Notes: generated by a model from the letters alone, not told the origin. Numbered from the stretch's first letter, positions 36,313 to 45,137 are shown. The stretch: 64,000 nucleotides of DNA from Micromonospora echinospora (GCF_900091495.1 NZ_LT607413.1:7207001-7271000), one strand, 5' to 3'. A program made the numbers and translations.

Positions 36313-37326
36313 ATGCGGACCATCGACTGGCGGGACGGGCGGATCGTCGCGATCGACCAGACCCGGCTGCCGCACGAGGTCGAGTTCCTGGAAATCGAGA
36401 CCATCGAGGCGCTGATCGCCGCGATCCGGTCACTGGCGATCCGCGGCGCGCCCGCGATCGGCGTGGCCGGGGCGCTGGGGGTGGCCCTCGCCGCCCGCCT
36501 GTACGGCGACGACCCGGCCGAGCTGCGCCGGGCCACCGACGCGGTCCGGGCGGCCCGCCCCACGGCGGTCAACCTTGCCTGGGGCGTGGACCGGGTGCGG
36601 GCGCGGCTCGACGCGGACGGCGCGGACGCCGCGCTGGCCGAGGCGCTGGACGTGCTGGAGGAGGACGTCCGCTGCTGCCGTGAGCTCAGCGAGCGGGGCG
36701 CGCGCTGGCTGGTCGAGACGGTCGGGCCGAAGGTGGCGGTGCAGACCCACTGCAACGCCGGGGCACTGGCCACCGTCGAGTGGGGCACCGCCCTGGGCGT
36801 GGTGCGTTCCCTCCAGGAGCACGGCGCGCTGGGCCACGTCTACGCCGCAGAGACCCGCCCCCTGCTCCAGGGGGCCCGACTGACCGTGTGGGAGCTGGCA
36901 CAGATCGGCGCGCCGCACACCCTGGTGGTGGACTCCGCCGCCGCGTCGGTGCTGGCCCAGGGGCTGGTCGACGCGGTCGTGGTCGGCGCGGACCGGATCA
37001 CCGCCAACGGTGACGTGATCAACAAGGTGGGGACGTACCCGCTGGCCCTGGCGGCGGCCCGGGTCGGCGTGCCGATGGTGGTCGCCGCGCCGGAGTCCAC
37101 CGTGGACCTCGCCACGCCGTCCGGACGGGACGTCACCATCGAGGTACGCGCCCCCGAGGAGATCACCGCCCTCGGCGCGGCGGCACTGGCCCCACAGGGC
37201 ACCGAGACGCTCAACTACGCCTTCGACGTGACCCCGGCCGACCTGGTGACCGCGATCGTCACCGAACGCCGGGTCATCCTGCCGGCCGCCGGCGGCCGTC
37301 CCGACGACCCGACCGACCGGTCCTGA
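36313..37326 (+). CDS. mtnA: S-methyl-5-thioribose-1-phosphate isomerase
   Basis: 337 aa. Converts methylthioribose-1-phosphate to methylthioribulose-1-phosphate in methylthioadenosine salvage. Diagnostic motifs: AIRGAPAIGVAGALGVAL, catalytic Cys C147 in AVQTHCNAGALATVEWGTA, catalytic Asp D227 in VVGADRITANGDVINKVGT and AAPESTVD. GAGGAG precedes ATG 36313. The next gene, 128 bp downstream, encodes an aldolase/dehydrogenase fusion, which suggests a shortened salvage route rather than the full mtnBCD pathway; none of those genes is present here. Confidence 0.95.
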   Translation: MRTIDWRDGRIVAIDQTRLPHEVEFLEIETIEALIAAIRSLAIRGAPAIGVAGALGVALAARLYGDDPAELRRATDAVRAARPTAVNLAWGVDRVRARLDADGADAALAEALDVLEEDVRCCRELSERGARWLVETVGPKVAVQTHCNAGALATVEWGTALGVVRSLQEHGALGHVYAAETRPLLQGARLTVWELAQIGAPHTLVVDSAAASVLAQGLVDAVVVGADRITANGDVINKVGTYPLALAAARVGVPMVVAAPESTVDLATPSGRDVTIEVRAPEEITALGAAALAPQGTETLNYAFDVTPADLVTAIVTERRVILPAAGGRPDDPTDRS

Positions 37327-37354
37327 CCGGGCCCACCCCGCCGACCGCCACCGA

Positions 37355-37380
37355 CCCGCCCGGTCCGCCGACCGGGCGGG
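37355..37380 (+). other. Hairpin between mtnA and the aldolase gene
   Basis: 10 bp perfect stem CCCGCCCGGT / ACCGGGCGGG with a 6 nt loop. Possible attenuator or partial terminator in an otherwise co-directional pair. Confidence 0.45.
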
Positions 37381-37454
37381 ACCGGCCTGTCGGCCCCACC
37401 CCGCCGGCCGGGCCTGACCGGCCGGTCCGACCCCACCCGCGAGGAGCCATCGCC

Positions 37455-39413
37455 ATGCTCAACCGCTGGTCCGCCGAGGACGCCCCGGACCGGTCCGACC
37501 CGGTCGCGCAGCTCGTGTACGCCTCCCGGCTGCTCGGCGCCGACACCGGCCTGGTCCTGCACGGCGGGGGCAACACCTCAGTCAAGACCACGGTCACCGA
37601 CCTGACCGGGGAGCCGGTGGAGGTGCTCCACGTCAAGGGCAGCGGCTCCGACCTCGCCACCATGGACGCCTCCGGCTTCACCGCGCTGCGCCTGGCCCGG
37701 CTGCGGGCGCTGCTGCGGCTGGAGCGGCTCGCCGACACCAGCATGATGAACGAGCTGCGCTGCGCCCGGCTCGACGCGACCGCCCCGGACCCGAGCGTCG
37801 AGTCGCTGCTGCACGCGCTGCTGCCGCACCCGGCGGTGCTGCACAGCCACGCCGACGCGCTGCTCACCCTGACCAACCAGCCGGAGGGCCGCCGGCTCGT
37901 CGAGGAGGTCTACGGCGACAGCGTGGTCGTCGTCCCGTACGTGATGCCCGGTTTCGACCTGGCCCGGGTCTGCGCGGAACTCTTCCCGGCACAGGCCCAC
38001 CCGGGCACCGTCGGCATGGTCCTGCTCAACCACGGCCTGTTCACCTTCGGCGCGGACGCCGAGGAGGCGTACCACCGGCACATCGAGCTGGTCGGCCGGG
38101 CCGAGGAACGGCTGGCCCGCCGGACCACGCCGTCCCGGGCCGCCGGGTCCGGCCCGGTCGACCGGGTCCGCCTGGCCCGGCTGCGCGCGGAGATCTCCGA
38201 GGTGGCGGGGGCCCCGATGGTCCTCAGCCGGTACGACGACCCGACGGTCCGCGCGTTCCTCGGGCGCGCCGACCTGGCGGCGGTCGCTACGCGCGGCCCG
38301 GTCACCCCCGACCACGTGCTGCGGACCAAGCGCGTCCCGCTGGTCGGCACCGACGTCGCCGGGTACGCCGAGGAGTACCGCCGGTACGTCGCCGAGCACC
38401 AGGGGCGGGCCCGCGCGCCGCTGACCGTGCTCGACCCCGCTCCCCGGGTGGTCCTCGACCCCGAGCTGGGGCTGCTCACCGCCGGCCGGCGGGCGACCGA
38501 CGCCCGGATGGCGCAGGACATCTACCGGCACACCATCGACGTCATCTCCGCGGCCGAGGCGATCGGCGGCTACCAGGCCCTGCCGGCCGGCGACATCTTC
38601 GACGTCGAGTACTGGGAACTCGAACAGGCTAAGCTGCGGCGCGGCGGGGCGTTGCCGGAGTTCGCCGGCGAGGTGGCGGTGGTGACCGGGGCCGCCTCGG
38701 GCATCGGCCGCGCCTGCGCCGAGGCGCTCCAGGCGCGCGGGGCGTGCGTGGTCGCCCTGGACCGGGACCCGTCGGTCACCGAGGGCGACGGGGTGGCCCG
38801 GCTCGGCCTCCAGGTCGACGTGACCGACGCCGCGGCGGTGGACGCCGCGCTCGACCGGGCGGTGGAGCGGTTCGGCGGGGTGGACATCGTCGTCGCCGCC
38901 GCCGGGATCTTCCCGGCCAGCCAGGAGATCGCCGGGCTGGATCTCCAGGCGTGGCACCGGACCATGGCGGTGAACGCGGAGTCGGTGGCGTACCTCTTCT
39001 CCCGGACCCACCCGCTGCTGGCGCTGGCGCCCCGGGGCGGCCGGGTCGTCGTGGTCGCCTCGCGCAACGCCGTGGCCCCCGGGCCCGGCGCGGTCTCCTA
39101 CTCCGCGTCCAAGGCGGCGGTGGTGCAGGTGGCCCGGGTGGCCGCGCTGGAGTGGGCGTCCGACGGCATCCGGGTGAACGTGCTGCACCCCGACGCGGTC
39201 TTCGACACCGGCCTGTGGACTCCGGAGGTGCTCGCGGCACGCGCGGCGCACTACGGGCTGACCGTGGAGCAGTACAAGCGGCGCAACCTGCTCGGTACGG
39301 AGATCACCAGCGCTCGGGTGGCCGACCTGACCGCCGCCCTGTGCGGTGAGACGTTCGCGGCCACCACCGGGGCGCAGATCCCCGTCGACGGCGGGAACGA
39401 GCGGGTGATCTGA
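37455..39413 (+). CDS. Bifunctional class II aldolase / short-chain dehydrogenase
   Basis: 652 aa fusion. Residues 1-400 are a class II aldolase/adducin domain: LVLHGGGNTSVKT, zinc-ligand HxH in VLHSHADALLTL and a third His in VLLNHGLFTFG. Residues about 405-650 are a classical SDR: VVTGAASGIGRACAEAL, VAAAGIF, VVVASRNAVAPG, YSASKAAVV, and the terminal IPVDGGN. RhaD/YuxG-type fusions cleave a ketose-1-phosphate to dihydroxyacetone phosphate plus an aldehyde and oxidise or reduce the aldehyde. Placement after mtnA suggests 5-deoxyribulose- or methylthioribulose-1-phosphate as substrate; that is inference. GAGGAG lies 8 bp before ATG 37455. Confidence 0.9.
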   Translation: MLNRWSAEDAPDRSDPVAQLVYASRLLGADTGLVLHGGGNTSVKTTVTDLTGEPVEVLHVKGSGSDLATMDASGFTALRLARLRALLRLERLADTSMMNELRCARLDATAPDPSVESLLHALLPHPAVLHSHADALLTLTNQPEGRRLVEEVYGDSVVVVPYVMPGFDLARVCAELFPAQAHPGTVGMVLLNHGLFTFGADAEEAYHRHIELVGRAEERLARRTTPSRAAGSGPVDRVRLARLRAEISEVAGAPMVLSRYDDPTVRAFLGRADLAAVATRGPVTPDHVLRTKRVPLVGTDVAGYAEEYRRYVAEHQGRARAPLTVLDPAPRVVLDPELGLLTAGRRATDARMAQDIYRHTIDVISAAEAIGGYQALPAGDIFDVEYWELEQAKLRRGGALPEFAGEVAVVTGAASGIGRACAEALQARGACVVALDRDPSVTEGDGVARLGLQVDVTDAAAVDAALDRAVERFGGVDIVVAAAGIFPASQEIAGLDLQAWHRTMAVNAESVAYLFSRTHPLLALAPRGGRVVVVASRNAVAPGPGAVSYSASKAAVVQVARVAALEWASDGIRVNVLHPDAVFDTGLWTPEVLAARAAHYGLTVEQYKRRNLLGTEITSARVADLTAALCGETFAATTGAQIPVDGGNERVI

Positions 39414-39422
39414 CGCCGACCA

Positions 39423-39452
39423 CCGGTGGGCGGGAGGGTTCCCGCCCACCGG
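39423..39452. terminator. Bidirectional hairpin between aldolase and terC genes
   Basis: Perfect 12 bp stem CCGGTGGGCGGG / CCCGCCCACCGG, loop AGGGTT, within 46 bp separating two convergent genes. Confidence 0.75.
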
Positions 39453-39459
39453 CGCCGGG

Positions 39460-40479
39460 TCACTGCCGCCGCTCGACCACCTCGGGCAGCCCCGGCTCGG
39501 ACTTGCGGGTGGCCCGCAGACTGGTCAACGTGACGATCACCAGAACGCCGATGATCACGCCGAGCGAGGCGAGCGTCGGGATCTCCGGCACCCCGGACCA
39601 GATGCCGTGCGCCCAGTGCAGGCCGAGCTTGACGCCGATGAAGGCGAGGATGACCGCGAGGCCGTAGCTGAGGTGCACCAGGCGGCTGAGCGCGGCGTGC
39701 AGCACGAAGTACAGCGCCCGGAGCCCCAGCAGGGCGAAGGCGTTGGTGGCGAAGACGAGGTACGGGTCCTCGGTGATGCCGTAGACCGCCGGCACCGAGT
39801 CGACGGCGAAGACCACGTCGGTGGCGAGCACGGCGACCACGACCAGGGCCATCGGGGTGAGCGCCCGCTTGCCGTTCTTCAGCCGGACGGTCAGGTTGGG
39901 GCCGTGGTACTCCTCGGTGACCGGCATGAACTTCCGCAGCAGCCGCACCGAGCGCATGTTGGCGATGTCGACCTCCTGCTCGTGGCCGGAGAGCGCGTCG
40001 CGCAGCAGCTTGACCGCGGTGGCGATCAGGATGATCGCGAAGAGCAGGAAGGCGAAGTCGAGGGTCTGCAACGCCGCCGCGCCGAGCGCGATGAACACGC
40101 CGCGCAGCACCAGCGCGCCCGCGATGCCGTACAGCAGCACCCGCTGGGCCAGTGCCGACGGCACCGCGAAGGCGGCCAGCAGGAGCATGAAGACGAAGAG
40201 GTTGTCGACCGAGAGCGACTTCTCGACCAGGTAACCGGTGAGGTACTCGACGCCCTGCTGGGAGCCGTACCGGGACCAGACCCAGCCGCCGAAGGCCAGC
40301 GGCAGGGCGACGTAGAACGCCGACCAGCCGAGCGCCTCCTTCATCGTCACCTCGTGCGGCCGGCGGGTGACGACGAAGTCGAGCACCAGCAGGACGAGGA
40401 CACCGACGATGGTGACGGTCCAGAGGGTGGGGGTACCGACCGAGGACAAACCGGCGGACAGGTACGTGATATCGCTCAT
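39460..40479 (-). CDS. TerC/Alx-family membrane protein (probable Mn2+ exporter)
   Basis: 339 aa with about eight to nine helices. TerC signatures: VEKSLSVDNLFVFMLLL and, in the second half, LATDVVFAVDSVPAVYGITEDPY, each with the acidic residues thought to bind metal in the membrane; a cytoplasmic loop (GHEQEVDIANMRSVRLLRKF) separates the halves. Members export Mn2+ or support loading of exported metalloproteins. The call as a manganese protein is strongly supported by the yybP-ykoY riboswitch immediately upstream. Confidence 0.93.
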   Translation of the reverse strand: MSDITYLSAGLSSVGTPTLWTVTIVGVLVLLVLDFVVTRRPHEVTMKEALGWSAFYVALPLAFGGWVWSRYGSQQGVEYLTGYLVEKSLSVDNLFVFMLLLAAFAVPSALAQRVLLYGIAGALVLRGVFIALGAAALQTLDFAFLLFAIILIATAVKLLRDALSGHEQEVDIANMRSVRLLRKFMPVTEEYHGPNLTVRLKNGKRALTPMALVVVAVLATDVVFAVDSVPAVYGITEDPYLVFATNAFALLGLRALYFVLHAALSRLVHLSYGLAVILAFIGVKLGLHWAHGIWSGVPEIPTLASLGVIIGVLVIVTLTSLRATRKSEPGLPEVVERRQ

Positions 40480-40486
40480 GGAGCCT

Positions 40487-40602
40487 CCTCGAACACCATT
40501 CCATGTTCGAGGTCTCCTTCACCCACAGTTCGTGGGCAACCACCCGAGGCCGCTCCGGGCGGCCGTACTGACCGGAATGGTTCGTGGGAAGTACTCCCCT
40601 CG
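40487..40602 (-). promoter_or_regulatory. yybP-ykoY (Mn2+) riboswitch with translational switch
   Basis: On the minus strand the leader shows the conserved GGGGAGTA after a 5' CGAGG, CGGTCAGTACGG, and GAAGGAGACC before a 3' CCTCG: the two highly conserved metal-binding loops and the three-way junction arm of the yybP-ykoY class. P1 pairs CGAGG (40598-40602) with CCTCG (40508-40512). The same 3' strand can instead form a 9 bp hairpin CCTCGAACA / TGTTCGAGG (40487-40512) that buries part of the AGGAGG ribosome binding site. Mn2+ binding should stabilise P1, free the site and turn on terC. The mechanism is inferred from the sequence. Confidence 0.88.
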
Positions 40603-40618
40603 CCAGGGCAAGGTTAGG

Positions 40619-41683
40619 TCAGGCCGGCGGAGGCCGCCACACCAGGGCGGGATGGCGTGTCGCGGCCCGTACGGCGGCGGTGACCCGATTCACGCCCAGG
40701 TCGGCCATGCAGGCCGGACCGGTCGCGTCGAGCGGGCAGCGCGCCTCCCACCAGCAGGGCTGTTCGGTGATCGCGGTGGCCCGGCGGTGCGGGCACGCCG
40801 GCAGCCCCTGGAGGTCGACGCCGCCCACGCCGTAGCGGCGGGCGTCGGTGGGGCCGAAGAGCCCGACGGTCACCGCGCCCGCCGCGGCGGCGAGTCGCAG
40901 CGGTCCGGTGTCGGGACCGACGACCACGCCGCCCCGGCGGGCCACCGCGGCGAACTGCCCGGCGAGGGTGGTCAGGTCGCCGGGAGGCAGCGGCACGCCG
41001 GGCGGGCCGTCCTCCCCGCCGACGGCCCGGTGCTCGTCCCCGCCAGGGGACCGCACGGTCAGCACCAGGTGCCCGAGGGCGGCGAGCCGGCCGGCGAGGG
41101 CGTGCCAGGAGTGGTCCGGCCACCGCTTCACCGCCATGCCGGCGTCGGTGACCAGCACCACCGGTGCGGCGGCCGGTCGCCGGGTCGCGGCCACCAGACC
41201 GTCGACGGTGTCCTCCCCCGCGGCGCGGGCCGACGCGGGCAGGTGCACCCGGGCCGGCGCGTCCAGGTCCGCCCGGGTGAGCAGCCCCTCGGCGTGCAGC
41301 AGGCGCAGGTAGCGGGCACCGACCGGCTCGTCCGGCGGCGGTCGCCGCCACAGGTCGGTGACGCAGCGGGCGCCGGAGGCGAGCAGCAGGTCCGGGATGC
41401 CGTCGTAGCGGGTGGTGGTGACCGCGAGGTCCGGTCGCCGCGCGGCGAGCGCCTCGACCACGGCCGCCCGCTCCGCGCCGGGCCGGCCGTGCCGGGGGGT
41501 ACGGACCTCGGCCACCGCCGGGTCGACGCGGAGCAGCCCGGCACCGGGGTCGTGGGTGAGCACCCGCAGCCGGGCGTCCGGGTCGCGCCGGGCCAGGCCG
41601 TGGATCGACGGCAGCAGCATGAGCAGGTCACCGATCCCGCCGAGCAGGTCGACCACCAGGATCTCGGCGCGCCGGTCAGCCAT
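40619..41683 (-). CDS. Family 9 glycosyltransferase (ADP-heptose transferase-like)
   Basis: 354 aa GT-B enzyme. N-terminal VDLLGGIGDLLMLLPSI and C-terminal GGVVVGPDTGPLRLAAAAG, VTVGLFGPTDARR are the defining GT9 motifs. The C-terminal region has several Cys (PACPHRRATAITEQPCWWE, ARCPLDATGPACM), as in actinobacterial members. It overlaps the upstream GT4 gene by 8 nt (ATGGCTGA), so the two work together, probably adding sugars to an extracellular polymer or glycoside; not LPS, which this organism should lack. Confidence 0.88.
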   Translation of the reverse strand: MADRRAEILVVDLLGGIGDLLMLLPSIHGLARRDPDARLRVLTHDPGAGLLRVDPAVAEVRTPRHGRPGAERAAVVEALAARRPDLAVTTTRYDGIPDLLLASGARCVTDLWRRPPPDEPVGARYLRLLHAEGLLTRADLDAPARVHLPASARAAGEDTVDGLVAATRRPAAAPVVLVTDAGMAVKRWPDHSWHALAGRLAALGHLVLTVRSPGGDEHRAVGGEDGPPGVPLPPGDLTTLAGQFAAVARRGGVVVGPDTGPLRLAAAAGAVTVGLFGPTDARRYGVGGVDLQGLPACPHRRATAITEQPCWWEARCPLDATGPACMADLGVNRVTAAVRAATRHPALVWRPPPA

Positions 41684-42860
41684 CGTGCCGACCGAGCAGC
41701 CGCCGGTAGAGGTCCCGGTGCGCGGTGGCGACCCGGGGCCAGGCGTACCCGGCGGCCAGCGTGCGCCCCCGCTCGGCGAGCCGGCGACGCAGCGCCGGGT
41801 CGGCCAGCACCCGTCCGACGGTGCCGGCCAGCGCGTCGCTGTCCCGGCGTTCCGGGACCACCGCCACCGCGCCGCTGCGGTGCAGTCCGTCGCCGCCGTC
41901 GTCGGGCACGGTGACCACGGTCGGCCGGCCGTGGGCCAGCGCGGCGAGCAGCGCCCCGCTCTTCAGGGTCACCCCGGCGGTGAACGGCAGCACCACCACG
42001 TCGGCGGCGTGCAGGGCCGCCGAGGCGCGCTCCGGGGGCAGGTACCCGGTGAAGGTGACCGCGTCGGCCACCCCGTGACGGTGGGTCAGCGCGGTCAGCT
42101 CGTCCCGGAACGCGCGGGCCTCCGCCTCCGGCAGGGCCTGGGAGGTGAACCCGCCGGCCACCAGCAGCCGCAGCTCGGGATGCTCCCGGCGGAGCGCGGG
42201 CAGCGCCCCGATCAGGTGGCGGATCCCCTTGACCGGGTGGACGAAGCCGAAGAAGACCAGCAGCGGCGCGCCGGCGGGCAGGCCGATCTCCGCGCGCAGC
42301 CGCCGGCCGGCGGTGCTCCCGTCCGGCCGGTCGGTCACGTTCGGGGCCAACGGCACGCGCACGGTCGGCGTCCCGGTGCGGGCCCGGACGGCCACGTCGT
42401 GCCCGTCGTTGGTGACGACCACCGCCGCGCTGGCCGGCACCAGCCGCCCGGTCTCCCGGTCCCAGAGCCGGGCGCGTTCCAGCAGCGACCACAGGGGTCC
42501 GGGCAGCCAGCTGGGCACCGCCCAGGAGCCGTACTCGTGCACGGTGGTGACCAGGGGGACGGTTCCGGGCAGCCGGAACGGCAGCAGGCCGGGCAGCCCG
42601 GAGAACCGGTACGCCGAGGGGGCGAACTGGACGTGCACCAGGTCGACGCCGAGGCGGCGGACCCGCTCGGCGGCGCGGGCGGTGGCGGTGAGCCAGCGCA
42701 GAGGCGCCCGGTCGGCGGGGCGGAGCGGGACGGGGGTGACCGTCACCCCGACGTCGTCCAGCGCGCGGACCAGGTGCGCGACGTAGTCGCTGACCCCGTC
42801 GCGGTCCACCGGGGCGGGGCCGTGCGGCATGGCCACCCGGATCCGGTCGTCGCCGACCAC
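41676..42860 (-). CDS. Family 4 glycosyltransferase
   Basis: About 394 aa from GTG 42860 (GGGGGAGGCAGG just upstream). GT4 layout: GPAPVDRDGVSDYVAHLVRAL, TTVHEYGSWA, VFFGFVHPVKGIRHLI, and the acceptor/donor region VVLPFTAGVTLKSGALLAAL, where the usual E-x7-E is partly altered. Translationally coupled to the GT9 gene. Extension further upstream would only translate the repeat region and is not supported. Confidence 0.88.
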   Translation of the reverse strand: MVGDDRIRVAMPHGPAPVDRDGVSDYVAHLVRALDDVGVTVTPVPLRPADRAPLRWLTATARAAERVRRLGVDLVHVQFAPSAYRFSGLPGLLPFRLPGTVPLVTTVHEYGSWAVPSWLPGPLWSLLERARLWDRETGRLVPASAAVVVTNDGHDVAVRARTGTPTVRVPLAPNVTDRPDGSTAGRRLRAEIGLPAGAPLLVFFGFVHPVKGIRHLIGALPALRREHPELRLLVAGGFTSQALPEAEARAFRDELTALTHRHGVADAVTFTGYLPPERASAALHAADVVVLPFTAGVTLKSGALLAALAHGRPTVVTVPDDGGDGLHRSGAVAVVPERRDSDALAGTVGRVLADPALRRRLAERGRTLAAGYAWPRVATAHRDLYRRLLGRHDG

Positions 42861-43021
42861 CCTGCCTCCCCCGTAGCTCGGATGCCGCCCCAGGTACGCC
42901 CCGGACGGCACGCGGCCGACGGGGGCGGATGTCTTCCCGGCGGCCCGCCGAAAAAACCCGCCGGCCCGCCGGACGCGTGCTCCCCGGCCGGCTGGGCTGG
43001 GGCCCGGTGGGGCGGGCACGC

Positions 43022-43099
43022 TGCGGTGGTTGCCGGGTGCGGTGGGCTGAGGTGGTTGCAGGGTGCGTGTGGGCTGAGGTGTTGCAGGGTGCGGGCTGA
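43022..43099. repeat. Degenerate 22-26 bp tandem repeats leading into palindromic element copy 4
   Basis: Four units beginning TGCGG/TGCGT and ending in GGTGGTTGCAGGG or a variant (43022-43037, 43038-43063, 43064-43089, 43090 onward). The last unit continues into the element's terminal GGTGGTTGCAGGGG. Like the arrays beside copies 2 and 3 this looks like amplification of the element end. Confidence 0.85.
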
Positions 43100-43159
43100 G
43101 GTGGTTGCAGGGGTCCCCTCCTACCGCTTTTTGATGAGGAAGGGCCCCCTGCAACCACC
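43100..43159. repeat. Palindromic intergenic element, copy 4
   Basis: 60 bp. Left arm GGTGGTTGCAGGGGTCCCCT, core CCTACCGCTTTTTGATGAGG, right arm AGGGCCCCCTGCAACCACC. Lies between the divergent GT4 and CaiB-type genes. Same orientation as copy 2. Confidence 0.9.
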
Positions 43160-43220
43160 CCAGCGGGCGCCGGCGTCGGCGTGCCCCCTGGCGGGAATGG
43201 TGGTGGCCTATGGTGTGCCG

Positions 43221-44390
43221 GTGACCGACGAGACTGCGCCCGCCGGTCCACTCGCCGGACTGCGGGTGGTGGAGCTGGCCGGCATCGGCCCCGGGCCCTT
43301 CGCCGCGATGATGCTCGCCGACCTGGGGGCGGACGTCGTCCGGGTGGACCGGGCGACCGAGGTCGACCCCGCCGCCTTCGGCACCCCCCATCCCGACCTG
43401 CTGAACCGGGGACGCCGTTCGGTGGCGGTGGACCTGAAGTCCCCCGGCGGACGTGAGGTGGTGCTGGAGCTGGTCCGGGGCGCGGACGCGCTGATCGAGG
43501 GCTTCCGCCCGGGGGTGACCGAGCGTCTCGGCGTCGGCCCGGCCGACTGCCTGGCGGTGAACCCCCGGCTGGTGTACGGGCGGATGACCGGCTGGGGGCA
43601 GGACGGTCCGAACGCCCCGCTCGCCGGGCACGACATCGGCTACCTGGCGCTGACCGGCGCGCTGCACGGGATCGGGCGGGCCGGGGAGCGCCCGGTGCCG
43701 CCGCTGAACCTCCTCGGCGACTTCGGCGGCGGCGGGATGATGTTGGCGCTGGGCGTCGTCTCCGCGCTGTACGCCGTCCGTTCCGGTGCCCGTGGGCAGG
43801 TGGTGGACGCCGCGATCGTCGACGGCGTGGCGGTGCTGAGCACCATGATCCACAGCCTGCGTGGAATGGGGATGTGGCAGGACCCGCGCGGGGTGAACCT
43901 GCTCGACGGCGGCGCCCCCTTCTACGACACGTACGAGTGCGCCGACGGGCGGTACGTCGCGGTCGGTGCGCTCGAACCGCGCTTCTACGACGAACTGGTC
44001 CGGCGTACCGGGTTTCCGCTGCCCCCGGACGAGCCGTTGGACCGGAACGACCCGGCGAACTGGCCGGCGCTGCGGCGGGCCTGGGCGCGGCTGTTCCGGA
44101 CCCGCACCCGCGACGAGTGGGCCGCGCTGGTGGGCGACTCCGACGCCTGCCTGGCCCCGGTGCTCGACTGGGCGGAGGCCCCGGCTCACCCGCACATGGC
44201 CGCCCGGGAGGTCTTCGTCCGGCCTGCCGGGGTGGAGCAGCCGGCCCCCGCGCCGCGCTTCTCCGGCACTCCAACCGCGCTACGTCGGCCGCCGCCCCAT
44301 CCCGGGGAACACACCGACGAGGTCCTCGCCGAGCTGGGCTACCCGCCCGACCGGGTCGACGCGCTGCGCGCCGCCGCCGCCGTCGCCTGA
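43221..44390 (+). CDS. CaiB/BaiF family, alpha-methylacyl-CoA racemase-like
   Basis: 389 aa. Class III CoA-transferase fold of the AMACR/MCR group: GLRVVELAGIGPGPFAAMMLADLGA, VAVDLKSPGGR, catalytic base pair H137 in AGHDIGYLALTGALHG and D167 in NLLGDFGGGGMM (30 residues apart, as in Mycobacterium MCR). Interconverts (R)- and (S)-2-methylacyl-CoA in branched fatty acid or sterol breakdown. Start GTG 43221 fits relatives; ATG 43197 is an alternative. Confidence 0.9.
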   Translation: MTDETAPAGPLAGLRVVELAGIGPGPFAAMMLADLGADVVRVDRATEVDPAAFGTPHPDLLNRGRRSVAVDLKSPGGREVVLELVRGADALIEGFRPGVTERLGVGPADCLAVNPRLVYGRMTGWGQDGPNAPLAGHDIGYLALTGALHGIGRAGERPVPPLNLLGDFGGGGMMLALGVVSALYAVRSGARGQVVDAAIVDGVAVLSTMIHSLRGMGMWQDPRGVNLLDGGAPFYDTYECADGRYVAVGALEPRFYDELVRRTGFPLPPDEPLDRNDPANWPALRRAWARLFRTRTRDEWAALVGDSDACLAPVLDWAEAPAHPHMAAREVFVRPAGVEQPAPAPRFSGTPTALRRPPPHPGEHTDEVLAELGYPPDRVDALRAAAAVA

Positions 44391-44538
44391 GGTCGACCGG
44401 TCCGGCGGGTCTCCCTGCCGCGCTGGGCTAGGCAGGTCGAGTACGGCCAGCCGCAGCGACTCCCGGTCCAGGCGCTCGGTGCCGCTCCGGGCACCGGTCG
44501 AGGTGCCGCCTCCGGGGCGGCTGGTGTGGTGCGGCCGG

Positions 44539-44949
44539 TCAGGCGCGACGCAGGCTGGCCCCGGGAGCCATCGCCGGCTCGACGAGGTCCCGGTAGTCAC
44601 GGGGAAGCTGGGCCGCCACATCGTCGAACTCGCCGCCGGTGATCGCCTCGCGCAGGGTGACGAAGACGGCCCGGATGCCGGAGCGGGCGGCCGGGGAGTC
44701 CACGTCGGCACGCTGGCCGACCCGGGCCACGAACTCCGCCGCGCCGAACCGGTCGGCGTGCTCGGTGGTCGGGGTTTTCCGCAGCAGCAGTTGCAACGGC
44801 TTGGGTAGTTGCGCGGCGAGGTCGAGAGCCTCTCCGCCGGTCAGGCGTTCGGCCAGGGTCTCCAACGTGGCGCGGGTCAGCTCGACCGCCCGGGTGGAGG
44901 GCACTCCGGCCCGCTGGGCGACCTGGTCGACGAAGGTGTCGTAGTTCAT
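44539..44949 (-). CDS. DUF2267 protein
   Basis: 136 aa. MNYDTFVDQVAQRAGVPSTRAVELTRATLETLAERLTGGEA and a second similar half (FVARVGQRADVDSPAARSGIRAVFVTLREAI) form the all-helical tandem repeat of DUF2267. GAGGGGAG precedes ATG 44949. Such proteins occur with stress-response and membrane-associated genes; function unknown. Divergent from the DUF2795 gene. Confidence 0.9.
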   Translation of the reverse strand: MNYDTFVDQVAQRAGVPSTRAVELTRATLETLAERLTGGEALDLAAQLPKPLQLLLRKTPTTEHADRFGAAEFVARVGQRADVDSPAARSGIRAVFVTLREAITGGEFDDVAAQLPRDYRDLVEPAMAPGASLRRA

Positions 44950-45137
44950 TCGGCGCTCCCCTCGGCTGGGACGGACCCGGGGGCGTACCCGGCGGGCGGC
45001 CGGGGAAACAGCGGCGGGGACCACGTCGTCGCCGGGCCCGGGCCACCGGTTCCTCCGGGTTCGGGGGCGTGACCGCCGGGTGGACGGGTAACCGCAGCCG
45101 GTCGTGGACCGACGAGAGGCGGCGGAGGATTCCTGCC

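Noticed and set aside
40619..41683. Lipopolysaccharide heptosyltransferase
   Set aside because: GT9 fold is clear, but an actinobacterium of this type lacks LPS; another glycan or glycoside is more likely.
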